A stretch of DNA of 64,000 nt from Pogostemon cablin (taxonomy: Eukaryota; Streptophyta; Magnoliopsida; Lamiales; Lamiaceae): assembly GCA_023678885.1 (NCBI GenBank), contig CM042962.1, positions 23,078,336 to 23,142,335 on the forward strand. Reading direction: 5' to 3'. The notes beneath the pieces are model-generated. The model worked only from the letters and a program-made list of their open reading frames with translations. It was not told the origin of the DNA and did no database searches. Shown here piece by piece: positions 11,591-22,016 of this stretch. A program made the position numbers and the translations under genes. Numbering within the stretch: the first letter of the stretch is position 1; each line of letters starts with the position of its first letter.

Positions 11591-13170
11591 TTAACACTCG
11601 TGCCCGCCTGCGCCCGAATGCGAATTCGATTGTTCGCCTCCTAGCACGAATGCGAGCAACGCACATGGGGATCTACCTGCCTGGTCAGGTCACGGGGCTC
11701 GGGGCAGCGCCCCAAAACCTAATCTGAAAATCAGAAGCTGGTCTACACGAATTTTCCTCCAGATTCCTTGCCCATAGCTGATCGAACCACCCGTCTATCC
11801 ATCTTTCGACATGCCTAGCACGTCAGCAACTAGGCCAACGCTATCCGCCCGCACAAGCAGCCCTATGTGCAACAACAGTCGTGGCCGCCTGCGCCCGGCA
11901 CTTTGCACGCCTTGTGCAGCCTCGCTAAGGGGAATGCACGACCCGTGCAAGCTAAGCTCGCCAGCATGCATGACTCGTGCGCCCTGGGGATGCTTCCATG
12001 CGCAATCCCATACGCGTCTGCCCACATGCTCGCTATCGTGCGCTGAAGTCCATCTCTGTGTACTGCTCTGTGCACGCCAACATGCACGCCCGTCAGTACC
12101 GCTCCAGCGCACGTTTCGTGCCCGCCATCACACGGCCTTCCGCACGGCGCCACACCCAGTCTGGCAGACTCGAACGTCCAACATCAAGACCTGCCTGGGC
12201 CCTTGCCCAGACTCGTCGAAAATTTGTGAAGCTCGTCCGGGATCACCGTCTGACTCCCTTGAATCTGCTGCAGATCGTCACGTCGCCAGCCCATCCGTAT
12301 CATGTAGCCACCGATAATAGTCGCTAATCGTGCCGACGACTGCGCCACCACCAGGCTTGGCTATGCAGACTGAATTGGCAACCAGGAGGGCACGCTCGAA
12401 AATTAAGGCAGACTCGCCCGGAAGTTTTCATGACTTACCCAGAACCGAGCAGTGACTTGCCCGAAACCACCGCGACTTGTTTAGAAACTGCCTTGCAGCA
12501 AGCGCGAACAATCGCGCAGCCCAGCGGTGCTCGTCAGCCACCCACATCAGCCCTGTCCGCCGCCGTAGATACCTTCCTGCCGACACCCTACAGTGGAACT
12601 AGTCCAGCGGTCTTCTCCATGCCGCCACGCATCACTCCTCAATATGCCCAGCACGAGCGCCCATCGCATCGCAGTCAGCCTGCCATTATGCGTGTCACAT
12701 ACCTATGCACCTGGCTGACTTCACGATCCGTGCACTCTTCCATGTAGCATACACGACAGCAGCCGTGTGCCAAGTTTTCTCGCCCGCCAGCAGCCGTGTG
12801 CCTTTTGCCCATCACACGACAACCACCGTGTGGTCTTGCTAGGCATTCGTGCTGTAGCAGCACCCGGCAAACCTTGCACCCTTGTTGTTTCATCACACGC
12901 CAGACCGCACGACAATCCTTTTTTTTCCGTCATACAGCGCTGAGCAAGCGCCATCGTGCATTACATCGGGCGCCCATGCCTGCCTCCGTGCATCAAACTT
13001 CTCACCCGGCAACCATCGTGTGCAGTGCACTGCAATCCGCAAGCCTCCACGCGCCACGCCCATCTTTCATACGTGTACAGTTCCGTGTTTCAATCGCCCG
13101 GCAGACCACACGCCATTCTCCAGGTGTATTGATTCACGACCGAGTTTCATAAATTCCATCACCATCGATG
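11590..13170 (-). other. GC-rich tract inside Copia leader
   Basis: About 1.6 kb with conspicuously higher GC than everything else in the window. It sits between the AT-rich leader part and the primer-binding site. It contains recurring short words: cagcagccgtgtgcc near 12757 and 12788, accaccgtgtgg near 12824, cccggcaaccatcgtgtg near 13003, and many catgcacg/cgtgca words. Open frames occur on both strands because AT-rich stop codons are rare; none resembles gag or another domain I know. It is absent from the sister copy, where a minisatellite occupies the position. It may be a degenerate GC minisatellite or captured foreign sequence; this is unresolved. Confidence 0.7.
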
Positions 13171-13319
13171 AACAGAAACATCGACGAACAGATAAAGGGT
13201 TTTCATGGATAAAGTAATTATACCAAACCCTAATATACTCATGTAATTCTATTTCTAAAGGAAAACACATAATCACATAAACCCCAGCCTAATGTTTTAC
13301 GCTTCACCACGAAACCGAA

Positions 13320-13331
13320 GCTCTGATAACA
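13320..13331 (-). other. Primer-binding site, initiator tRNA-Met type (degenerate)
   Basis: On the minus strand the bases tgttatcagagc lie two bases inside the LTR end. This is one change away from the common plant tggtatcagagc, complementary to the 3' end of initiator tRNA-Met. The sister copy at 50020-50031 has the exact tggtatcagagc. It marks where minus-strand DNA synthesis of the Copia element would start. Confidence 0.85.
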
Positions 13332-13333
13332 AT

Positions 13334-13412
13334 TGTTGGCATTCGATCGTTTAGTTAACGTGACCCGTTAGGGTTCTGTACGTTTCTAACATGCAGCGGA
13401 AGCAAGAAAACA
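13334..13412 (-). mobile_element. 79-bp 5' LTR remnant (U5 end), minus strand
   Basis: Starts tgttggcattcgatcg on the plus strand and is the reverse complement of the last ~80 bases of the plus-strand LTR ending at 14804 (shared block gcagcggaagcaagaaaaca). The rest of this LTR is missing, and a forward-facing LTR begins two bases later. Confidence 0.88.
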
Positions 13413-13414
13413 AT

Positions 13415-14804
13415 TGTTGGATTGTATACTAAAAGTCTAGCTTGAGTATGAACAGTGTTTTAACAATATTTGAAATGAGAATCATTGATCAAATGATTGC
13501 GTCTTATAATTTATTTATATGTTGCACCTTCCACTTACTTTATACTATAGATAATATATTGTGCGACAACACCCAGAAGATCATATTATTGGTTTTCTTA
13601 TAAAGTATAAACAGATGCTCACAACCGAGATAGATGGGGACTCTCTATCGGGATGGTTGTAGTGTGGTTTGACATTAGCTTGTCTTAGCTATAGAATCAC
13701 ATTAGTGCACTTTGTGTGTATTGAGCAGGACCGTCTGAGATCGTTTGACTTATACTGACTTATAGAAGAACTTGATCTCTATTATTATGGATGTTCGTGC
13801 TCTTAATCCCTATACAATAACCTCGACACGTAGGGCAGTATGTACTTCTTTGATTCATCAATGGGTGAGATTTACATGTAATTAAATCAATAAACTCGGT
13901 GAGTTGGGAAGCAGTGTTGTCTCTATGGTGTGCTGTTGATTGTAGAAGGAACCCGTGTCCGTCATAGGTTGATGATGTCCCCTTGAGGAGCTCATAAGGA
14001 ATATCATGTAAACCCTGCAGGTAGATTTATTCCGGCATGATAATGAGGTTGAGTGGTACAACTCTCGGAAGAGATATTAACTAATGGAGTTGTCAGTAAC
14101 TTAATTAATTAATGGACATTGTATATCTTAAACATGGGGTGACTAACGGGCTCATAATAAGAAGGAGTCCATAACGTAATTATGGGATTAGAATGGTAGT
14201 GCAATAATAATATTTTAGTGGTATATATTATTATTATTGGACTTAAGTATAAGCTTTGGGCTAAGCTTGGATACTTAAGCCAAATGGAGGCCTAACTCTA
14301 ATTTCTCCTCTTGGTTCCTACTGTAGCCCATATATATAAGTCATCTCAGCTGTCCAGATCCCTAATCTATGAGATTAATCATTCCTAACACTACAAGGAG
14401 GGTGAGGGAACAGCAGATTGAGAAGATCTCGAGGATCGTCGCCCACACGATGTCGAGATTGGACTTGGGAATACAGCAGAAGACTATAAGGTTGTTTGCT
14501 GCTGTTGTCCGCCACTTTCTACAATTTTTATAAAATCATACAAACTTCAAAACAGAACGTGTGATATAGTGACGAAAAGTCACAGAAAAGAGGATCGTTT
14601 TGGTGCGTAGATCACTCAAATCCAACATTGGATGAGAGAGTTATGCCCAAACCGGTGAGGCTGCACAGGCTGGTGGCGAGAATTCATCGTCTTCAACATA
14701 CCCTGGTGAAATGTAATACGTTTCTTGTTTTCTTGCTTCCGCTGCATGTTAGAAACGTATGGAACCCTAATGGTTCACGTTAACTATATGATCGAAAGCC
14801 AACA
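13415..14804 (+). mobile_element. Complete Copia LTR, plus strand (1390 bp)
   Basis: Begins tgttggattgtatactaaaa and ends gaaagccaaca, with the inverted terminal tgttgg/ccaaca typical of LTRs. It is closely similar along its whole length to the solo LTR at 60821-62203 and to the reverse complement of 50033-51376. A TATA-like tatatata is at 14331-14338. The flanks (acaat before, agtct after) do not match, so it did not arrive here as a simple solo-LTR insertion. It abuts the oppositely oriented LTR remnant on its left and LINE ORF2 on its right. No gene inside. Confidence 0.9.
14331..14338 (+). promoter_or_regulatory. TATA-like box of Copia LTR
   Basis: tatatata followed by agtcatctcagctg, a context conserved in the other LTR copies (tatataa at 61744-61750; minus-strand tatata near 50489-50482). 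It would place U3 at roughly the first 950 bases of the LTR. This is a sequence-based guess with no expression evidence. Confidence 0.5.
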
Positions 14805-15113
14805 AGTCTTTCCATGGCTGGTAGAATTTGTCTTGTGAATTCTATTATCATTTCCTCTGCTGTACATATCATGATGGTTTATAGATGGCCTAGATTCGAA
14901 CTGAACCGTGTTGAAAATGCTATCAGGAATTTCGTTTGGACAGGAAACTTGACTAAGCGCAGCTATTTCTGTGTTAATTGGAAGAAAGTGTGTTCGACTC
15001 TTGAGGAAGGGGGATTGGGGATTCGCTCTCTCAGAATTGCTAATGAGGCTTTCTTGATGAAGTTTTCGTGGGACATTCTGGATGGTGGCACATTCCTCTA
15101 TATTTTCCAGTAA
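14805..15113 (+). pseudogene. LINE ORF2 RT thumb/connection segment
   Basis: Reading resumes immediately after the Copia LTR with SLSMAGRICLVNSII, the conserved plant LINE motif that normally follows '..KFGRWKG', which is where the left half stops at 7398. It continues with MMVYRWP, FVWTGN and GGLGIRSLRIANEAFLMKFSW, all standard for plant L1 ORF2. Apparently almost no LINE sequence was lost at the insertion point. The frame ends at stops near 15111-15115. Confidence 0.88.
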
Positions 15114-15161
15114 TGATGGTTTCGGAATGGAATTTCTTTTCATCTTCAGCTTTCATCCTCT

Positions 15162-15887
15162 TTGAGAAGAGGATGTCTCCCGCATATTCAAAGTTTTTTG
15201 GAGAATGAGACTTGGGTTATTGGGCATAATTCTTCTGTTAGATTTTGGTTGGACAACTGGTTGGGTGTTCCTATTGCAGATCAGGTGAATATTCCTATGA
15301 AGATCAGGCACTGTTTTGACCAGAAGATATCTGATTACTATTATGATGGGAAGTGGAATTTCATAGAGAACTTTGCTGAGGCTTTTCCTCACATTTTTCT
15401 TGCGATTATTATGATTCGTATTTCTACTAATCACGCTGATCGAAGATGCTGGAATCATTCTTCGCATGGTAAAGCAACTTCTAAACTATCCTATGCTCAT
15501 TTGAAGACCACTTACCCCACTGTTAGTTGGGGATCTTGGATTTGGGGGTCCTTTATTCCCCCTAGATGTTTCTTGGTTGTTTGGAAGGCTATCAGGGGAA
15601 TTCTTGTTCTTTGGGATGTTTTGTTGGAAAGGAGTTTTCGTGGCCCTTTCAAATGCTATCTTTGTCTAAGAGAGGCTGAGTCGCTTGATCATCTTTTCTT
15701 AGATTGTTCTATTTCCTCAGCTGTTCTGCAGCATGTTTTGAATGGGTTTTCTTTTGGTAACACTTGTTCTGATGGTTTTTATGTGTTCCTATTCTATGTC
15801 ATTACTATTCAAGGAAGCTCTGGGTTCATTGCTTTATGGAGATATGTTATTGTTACGTATATTTGGCTTATTTGGACAGCCTTCTGA
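15162..15887 (+). pseudogene. LINE ORF2 C-terminal region with zf-RVT
   Basis: 241 codons. FWLDNWLGVPIADQ is the conserved 'WLDNW' motif after the RT. SWIWGSFIPPRCFLVVWKAIRG and then CYLCLREAESLDHLFLDC give the zf-RVT zinc-binding signature (C..C...E..HLF..C) found in plant L1 ORF2 and in LINE-derived host genes. A frameshift near 15880 leads into the RNase H segment. All zinc ligands appear to be present, although the protein is not intact. Confidence 0.85.
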
Positions 15888-15888
15888 G

Positions 15889-16449
15889 CTCATTGCTTTG
15901 ATGATGGCCATGGCCCATGAAATTAACCACTTTGTTGTAGGGACTATGCATAATTCTATTGATGATCTTCATACTCTCTATTATTTTGGGGCCTGTGGTA
16001 TTCCGAGGAAAGCTCCTAGTGTTATTCTTGTTCGTTGGGTGATGCCTGATCATGGGTGGATCAAGGTGAACACTGACGGGCATGCTAATGGTGCGCCTGG
16101 TGCTATTGCAGGTGGTGCTGTTTTTAGAATCAACTCGGGTTTATATTTGGGTTGCTTTACTTGTGGCTTTGGCACTGGTTTTGCTTTTCAGGCTGAGCTT
16201 CATATTGCTCTCTTAACTATTGAGATAGCTTATGACAGGGGATGGCATTCTGTTTGGTTGGAATTCGATTACACATATGTTGTTCATCTTCTTTCTTCTG
16301 ATAATCCAGATGTTTCTTGAAAGTTCCTGCAACAATGGAGGAGGGTTAAAGACATTATTGCTTTGATGCAGTTCAGAATCAGTCATATTTACAGAGAAGT
16401 AAACTCAACTGCTGACTCTATTTCTGATATTGGAGGCTCTTTTGTTTAG
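15889..16449 (+). pseudogene. LINE C-terminal RNase H (RVT_3-like) remnant
   Basis: The segment after WVMPDHGWIKVNTDGHANG carries the first catalytic aspartate (NTDG), followed by GGAVFRINSG, FAFQAELHIALLTIEIAYDRG (catalytic glutamate) and VWLEFDYTYVV (catalytic aspartate). These are the RNase H core positions of the RVT_3 family. An in-frame tga at 16318-16320 interrupts it. The reading then continues to HIYREVNSTAD, the usual 'H..RE.N..AD' helix, ending at a tag at 16447-16449. RNase H lets the element remove its own template RNA. Confidence 0.85.
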
Positions 16450-17027
16450 CATCTCACTATTCTCCCTTCTCTTCAAAGACATTTGTCGATGAGTTTTGGC
16501 TAGACGATGAGATGTGATAGAGTTTTACCTCTGGTAGCAACATCGTCTGGTTTGCCAGGTGGCTTCTCTCCTTGTCTCTCTTTGTAGAATTTGGAATTTT
16601 CTCAAATCATACTTGTTGTGAAAACTGTGAATTTTAGGAATTTCAAATATGTGGTTTCGAAAGATAGATGCACCTGCCCAGCCTTGATCGTGGTAGCCTT
16701 AGGTCTTATAGGTTAGATGGCAATTTTTTGGAAGCCTTTTTCGAAAGGTAATCTTTTCATCTATATGGGTTTTTTCCACTTAGTTTTATCATATAGAGGT
16801 TTTTAATGAGGCCTTTCGGGGCTTCCTCTGGTTACTTGGCTAGTCTGCCTTTTTCCTAGGTTTTATTTTCAGTCTTGTATTTTGTTTTTCAGTCGCCTGT
16901 GGCACCAGTGTCGAAGCTGTACATTACACATGGCCACGTCAGTCTGTTCACCTTCTCCATGGGTATTTGTCGTCATTTATAGTCCAGTAAACGTTGTCTT
17001 ATTTATATTTATGTTATAGTTCATTTC
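16450..17027 (+). mobile_element. LINE 3' untranslated tail
   Basis: No coding potential is seen. T-rich tracts (gggttttttccactt, tattttgtttttcag) lead to the end gttatagttcatttc just before the right TSD. The A-rich tail expected for L1-type elements is absent, so either the tail eroded or the insertion was atypical. Confidence 0.7.
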
Positions 17028-17044
17028 ACTAATTTGACCATAAA
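17028..17044. repeat. LINE target-site duplication, right copy
   Basis: actaatttgaccataaa, 16 of 17 identical to 4507-4523 and identical to the 17 bases before the duplicated LINE at 46107. It marks where satellite sequence resumes. Confidence 0.8.
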
Positions 17045-20000
17045 AATGGTAAGAAAATGCTCACTTCAAGGAGTTCATTAACTTGCTCATGGAGTAGAAT
17101 CAGCTCTACACTGTGAGTTTTAGGTGGCTTTATAGCGCAAGCTCCCTAGCATTTTCATACTCTGAAAACACGTTCTCCAGCTATATTCTCATGTCTAATA
17201 ACTAATTAGACCATAAATTTGCAAGAAAATTCTCACTTCAAGGAGTTATTGACCTGGCTCATGGAGTTCTTGACCTGGCTCACGGAGTTGAATCAGCTCT
17301 GCACTGTGAGTTTTTACTGACTCTATGGTGCAATCTTCCTAGCATTTTTATACAATGAAAACATATTCTGAAACTATATTCTCGTGTCTAATAACTAATA
17401 TGACCATAAAAATGGCAAGAAATTGCTCTCTTTAAGGAGTTCTTGACTTGGCTCACAGAGTAGAATAAGCTCTGCACTATGAGTTTTAGTGACTCTATGG
17501 TGCAAGCTTCCTAGCATTTTTATACTCTGAAAACATGTTCTCCAACTATATTCTCATGTAAAATAACAAATTTGACCATAAAATTTGTAAGAAAATGCTC
17601 ACTTCAAGGAGTTCTTGACCTAACTCACGGAGTAGAATCAGCTCTGCACTATGAGTTTTTAGTGACTCTATGGTGCAAGTTACTGAACATTTTTATGCAT
17701 TGAAAACATCTTCTCAAACTACATTCTCTTATCTAATAACTAATTTGGCCATAAAATGGCAAGAAAATGCTCACTTCAAGGAGTTCTTGACCTGGCTCAT
17801 AGAGTAGAATCAGCTCTGTACAGTGAGGTTTTAGTGACTCTATGGCACAAATTTCGTAGCTTTTTTATACTCTGAAAACATTTTCTCCAACTATATACTC
17901 ATATCTAATAACTAATTTGACCATAAAAATAGTAAGAAAATGCTCACTTCAAGGAGTTCTTTAACTTGCTCATGGAGTAGAATCTGCTCTGCACTGTGAA
18001 TTTTTAGTGACTCTATAGCGCAAGCTCCCTAGCATTTTTATACTCTGAAACCATGTTATCCAACTATATTCTCATGTCTAATAACTAATTTAACCATAAA
18101 ATTTGCAAGAAAATACTCACTTCAAGGAGTTCTTTACATGGCTCACGCAGTATAGAATCAGCTCTGCACGGTGAGTTTTTAGTGACTCTATGTTGCAACC
18201 TTCATAGCATTTTTATACATTGAAAACATGTTCTCAAACTATGAGTTTTTAGTGACTCTATGGTGCAAGCTTCCTAGCTTTTTTATACTCTAAAGACATG
18301 TTCTCCAACTATATTCTCATGTATAATAACTATTCTGACCATAAAATTTGCAAGAAAATGCTCACTTCAAGGTGTTATTGACCTGGCTCACGGAGTAGAA
18401 TCAGCCCTGCACTGTGAGTTTTTAGTGACGCTATGGTGTAAGCTTCCTAGCATTTTTATTCAATGAAAACATCTTCTCCAACTACATTCACTTATCTAAT
18501 AACTAATTTGACTATAAAAATGGCGAGAAAATGCTCACTTCAAAGAGTTCTTGACCTGGCTCAAAAGTAGAATCACCTCTGCACTATGAGGTTTTAGTGA
18601 CTCTATGGCACTAGCTTCGTAGCTTTTTTATACTCTGAAAACATTTTCTCTAAATATATACTCATATCTAATAACTAATTTGACCATAAGAATGGTAAGA
18701 AAATGCTCACTTCAAGGAGTTCTTTAACTAGATCATGGAGTAGAATCAGCTCTGCACTGTGAGTTTTTAGTGACTCTATAGCGCAAGCTCCCTAGCATTT
18801 TTATACTCTGAAAACATGTTCATCAACTATATTCTCATGTCTAATAACCAATTTGACCATAAAATTTGCTAAAAAATGCTCACTTCAAGGAGTTCTTAAC
18901 CTGGCTCATGGAGTAGAATCAGCTCTGCACTGTGAGTGTTTAGTGACTCCATGGTGTAAGCTTCCTAGCATTATCATACATCGAAAATATGTTCTAAAAC
19001 TATATTCTAATGTCTAACAACTAATTTAAACATGAAATTGGCAAGAAAATGCTTACTTTAAGGAGTTCTTTACCTGGCTCACAGAGTAGAATCACCTTTG
19101 CACTATGTCTTTTAGTGACTCTATGGTGCAAGCTTCCTAGCATTTTTATACTCTAAAAACATGTTCATCAACTATATTCTCATGTATAATAACTAATTTG
19201 ACCATAAAATTTGCACGAAAATGCACACTTCAAGGAGTTCTTTACTTGGCTCACGGAGTATAGAATCAGCTCTGCACTGTGAGTTTTTAGTGACTCTATG
19301 GTACAAGCTTCCTAGCATTTTAATACATTGAAAACATGTTCTCAAACCATATTATCATGTCTAATAACTAATTTGACCATAAAAATGGCAAGAAAATTCT
19401 CTCTGCAAGGAGTTCTTGACCTGGCTCACAGAGTATAATAAGCTCTGGACTGTGGTGCAAGCTTCCTAGCAATTTTATACTCTGAAAACTTTGTTCCCCA
19501 ACTATATTCTCATGTAAAATAACTAATTTGAATATAAAATTTGCAAGAAAATGCTCAATTCAAGGAGTTCTTGACCTGGCTCAACGAGTAGAGTCAGCTC
19601 TGCACTGTGAGTTTTTAGTAACTCTATGGTGCAAGCTTCCTAGCCTTTTTTGTATTGAAAACATCTTCTCAAACTACATTCTCTTGTCTAATAACTAATT
19701 TGACCATAAATATGGGAAGAAAATGCCCATTTCAAGGAGTTCTTGACCTGACTCACAGAGCAGAATCAGCTCTGCACTGTGATGTTTTAGTAACTCTATG
19801 GCACAAGCTTCGAAGCTTTTATATACTCTGAAAATATTTTCTACAACTATATACTCATATCTAATAACTAATTTGACCATAAAAATGGTAAGAAAATGAC
19901 CACTTCAAGAAGTTCTTTAGCTTCTCATGGAGTAGAATCAGCTCTGTACTGTGAGTTTTTAGTGACTTTATAGCCCAAGCTCCCTAGCATTTTTATGCTC

Positions 20001-21480
20001 TGAAAACTTGTTCTTCAACTATATTCTCATGTCTAATTACTAATTTGACCATAAAATTTGAAAGAAAATGCTCACTTCAAGGAGTTCTTGACCTGGCTCA
20101 AGGAATAGAATCTGCTCTTCACTGTGAGTTCCTAGCATTTTTATACATTGAAAACATGTTCTTAAACTATATTCTCATGTCTAATAATTTGACAATAAAA
20201 ATGGCAAGAAAATACTCTATTCAAGGAGTTCTTGACCTGGCTCACAGAGTAGAATAAGCTCTACACTATGAGTTTTTAGTGACTCTATGGTGCAAACTTC
20301 CTAGCATTTTCATACGCTGAATACAAGTTCTCCAACTATATTCTCATGTATAATAACTAATTTGACCATAAAATTTGCAAGAAAATGCTCACTACAAAGA
20401 GTCTTGACCTGGCTCACGGAGTAGAATCAACTCTCCATTATGAGTTTTAGTGACTCTATGGAGCAAGCTTTCTAGCATTTTTATACATTGAAAAAATCAT
20501 CTCAAACTACATTCTCTTATCTAATAACTAATTTGACCATAAAAATGGCAAGAAAATGCTCACTTCAAGGAGTTCTTGACCTGGCTAATAGAGCAGAATC
20601 AGCTCTACACTGTGAGTTTTTTGTGACTCTATGGTGCAAGCTTCGTAGCTTTTATATATTCTGAAAACATTTTATCCCACTATATACTTATATCTAATAA
20701 CTAATTTGACCGTAAAAACGGTTAGAAAATGCTCACTTCAAGGAGTTCGTTAACTTGCTCATTGAGTAGAATCAGCTCTGCACTGTGAGTTTTTAGTGAC
20801 TCTATAACGCAAGCTCTCTATCATTTTTATACTCTTAAAACATGTTCTCTAACTATATTCTCATGTCTAATAACTAATTTGACCATAAAATTTGCAAGAA
20901 AATACTCACTTCAAGGTGTTCTTGACCTGGCCCACGGAGTCGAATCAGCTCTGCACTGTGAGTTTTTAGTGACTCTATGGTGCAAGCTTCCTAGCATTTT
21001 ATACTCTAAAAACATGTTCTCCAACTATATTCGCATATCTAATAACTAATTTGGTGATTCAATGGTGCAAGCTTCTTATCATTTTTATACTCTGAAAATA
21101 TGTTCTACAACTATATTCTCATATCTAATAACTAATTTGACTATAAAATTGGCAAGAAAATGCTCACTTCAAGGAGTTAATGACCTGGCTCACTGAGTAG
21201 AATCTGCTCTGCACTGTGCATTTTTTGTGACTGTATGGTGCAAGCTTACTAGCATTTTTATACTCTGAAAACATGTTCTACAACTATATTCTCATGTCTA
21301 GTAACTAATTTAACCTTAAAATTTGCAAGAAAATGCTCACTTCAAGGAGTTCTTGATCTGGCTCACGGAGTAGAATCAGCTCTGCACTGTGAGTTTTTAG
21401 TGACTCTATAGCGCAAGCTTCCTATAATTTTTATACTATGAAAACAGGTTCTACAACTATATTCGCATGTCTAATAGCTA
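17028..21480. repeat. ~173-bp satellite array, segment 2
   Basis: About 26 monomers of the same family. Irregular units include an internal ~24-bp duplication around 17240-17290 and fused or shortened monomers near 18240 (join ctcaaactatgagttttt) and 21050 (join aatttggtgattcaatgg). These indicate deletions or unequal exchange within the array. No gene. Confidence 0.95.
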
Positions 21481-22016
21481 TAGACTTTGGAAGATATGCT
21501 CAGAGCATGTGATTTGGATTTTCAAGATCAGTGGAGTAAATTTTTACCGCTGATAGAGTTCTCGTATAACAACAGTTATCAGTCTACTATCGATATGGCT
21601 CCATATCGATCATTGTATAGGAGGAAGTGTAGATCTCCAGTACATGGGGATGAAGTTGGAGAAAGGAAACTTTTGGTTCTAGACTTGATTAGTGAAATGT
21701 CAGAAGATATTACACGTATTCGAGAGAAGATGAAAGTTGCTCAGGATCGGTGGAAGAGTTATGCAGGCAAACAGAGAAGAGAGTTGGAATTGAAGTAGAT
21801 GATCTGGTATTCTCGAAAGTATCTCCAATGAAGGGGATAATGCAGTTTGGAAAGAAAGGGAAGCTCAGTCCAACATATGTTGGTCCATTCACTATCATTA
21901 GGAGAGTTGAAAGTGTTGCCTATAAGTTTGATTTACCAATATCGATGTCAAGAGTACATGACGTATTTCCTGTATCTGTGTTGAGGAAGTATATTTCGAA
22001 TCCATCTCATGCACTG
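21481..22016 (+). pseudogene. Ty3/Gypsy integrase C-terminal fragment captured in satellite
   Basis: Open reading from 21487: a LEDMLRACDLDF start, then FLPLIEFSYNNSYQSTIDMAPY and YRRKCRSPVHGDEVGER, the end of the Gypsy integrase catalytic core. A one-base loss near 21790 shifts to a second frame reading VDDLVFSKVSPMKGIMQFGK, KLSPTYVGPF and SRVHDVFPVSVLRKYI, the integrase C-terminal domain of chromovirus-like (Del/Tekay-type) elements. No LTR, TSD or other pol domain accompanies it. It is flanked flush by satellite, with a short overlap (gcactg) at the right join. It is probably filler DNA captured during break repair. Confidence 0.88.

Larger units (their letters stand above)
7399..13412 (-). 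mobile_element. Degenerate Ty1/Copia element, minus strand, both LTRs truncated
   Basis: Read on the minus strand: a 79-bp 5' LTR remnant (13334-13412), primer-binding site, long leader, gag remnant, protease, integrase, RT (YIDD), RNase H, polypurine tract, and a 569-bp 3' LTR fragment (7399-7967). The pol order protease-integrase-RT is the Copia order. All coding parts are frameshifted. It lies inside LINE ORF2 and directly abuts a plus-strand LTR of the same family at 13415. Confidence 0.88.
4524..17027 (+). mobile_element. L1-like LINE with RNase H, split by nested Copia DNA
   Basis: Non-LTR retrotransposon on the plus strand, occupying 4524-7398 and 14805-17027. The order is ORF1 C-terminal remnant, apurinic-type endonuclease, RT with YADD, RT thumb/connection, zf-RVT zinc knuckle, RNase H and a 3' untranslated tail. 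It inserted into satellite DNA with a 17-bp TSD. It is 5'-truncated inside ORF1 and multiply frameshifted, so it is dead. No poly(A) tail is visible before the right TSD. A second copy lies at 46107-48394. The domain order is that of plant L1 elements carrying an RNase H. Confidence 0.9.

Noticed and set aside
11795..13217. Open frames of 70-168 codons on both strands in the GC-rich tract
   Set aside because: High GC lowers stop-codon frequency, frames overlap on both strands, and no known domain is readable. Kept only as an unexplained tract.
13410..14809. Simple solo-LTR insertion of 13415-14804
   Set aside because: Five-base flanks acaat and agtct do not match, and the left flank is an opposite-facing LTR remnant rather than LINE.
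4524..17027. Intact, mobile LINE
   Set aside because: 5'-truncated, several frameshifts and stops in endonuclease, RT and RNase H, and split by ~7.4 kb of Copia DNA.
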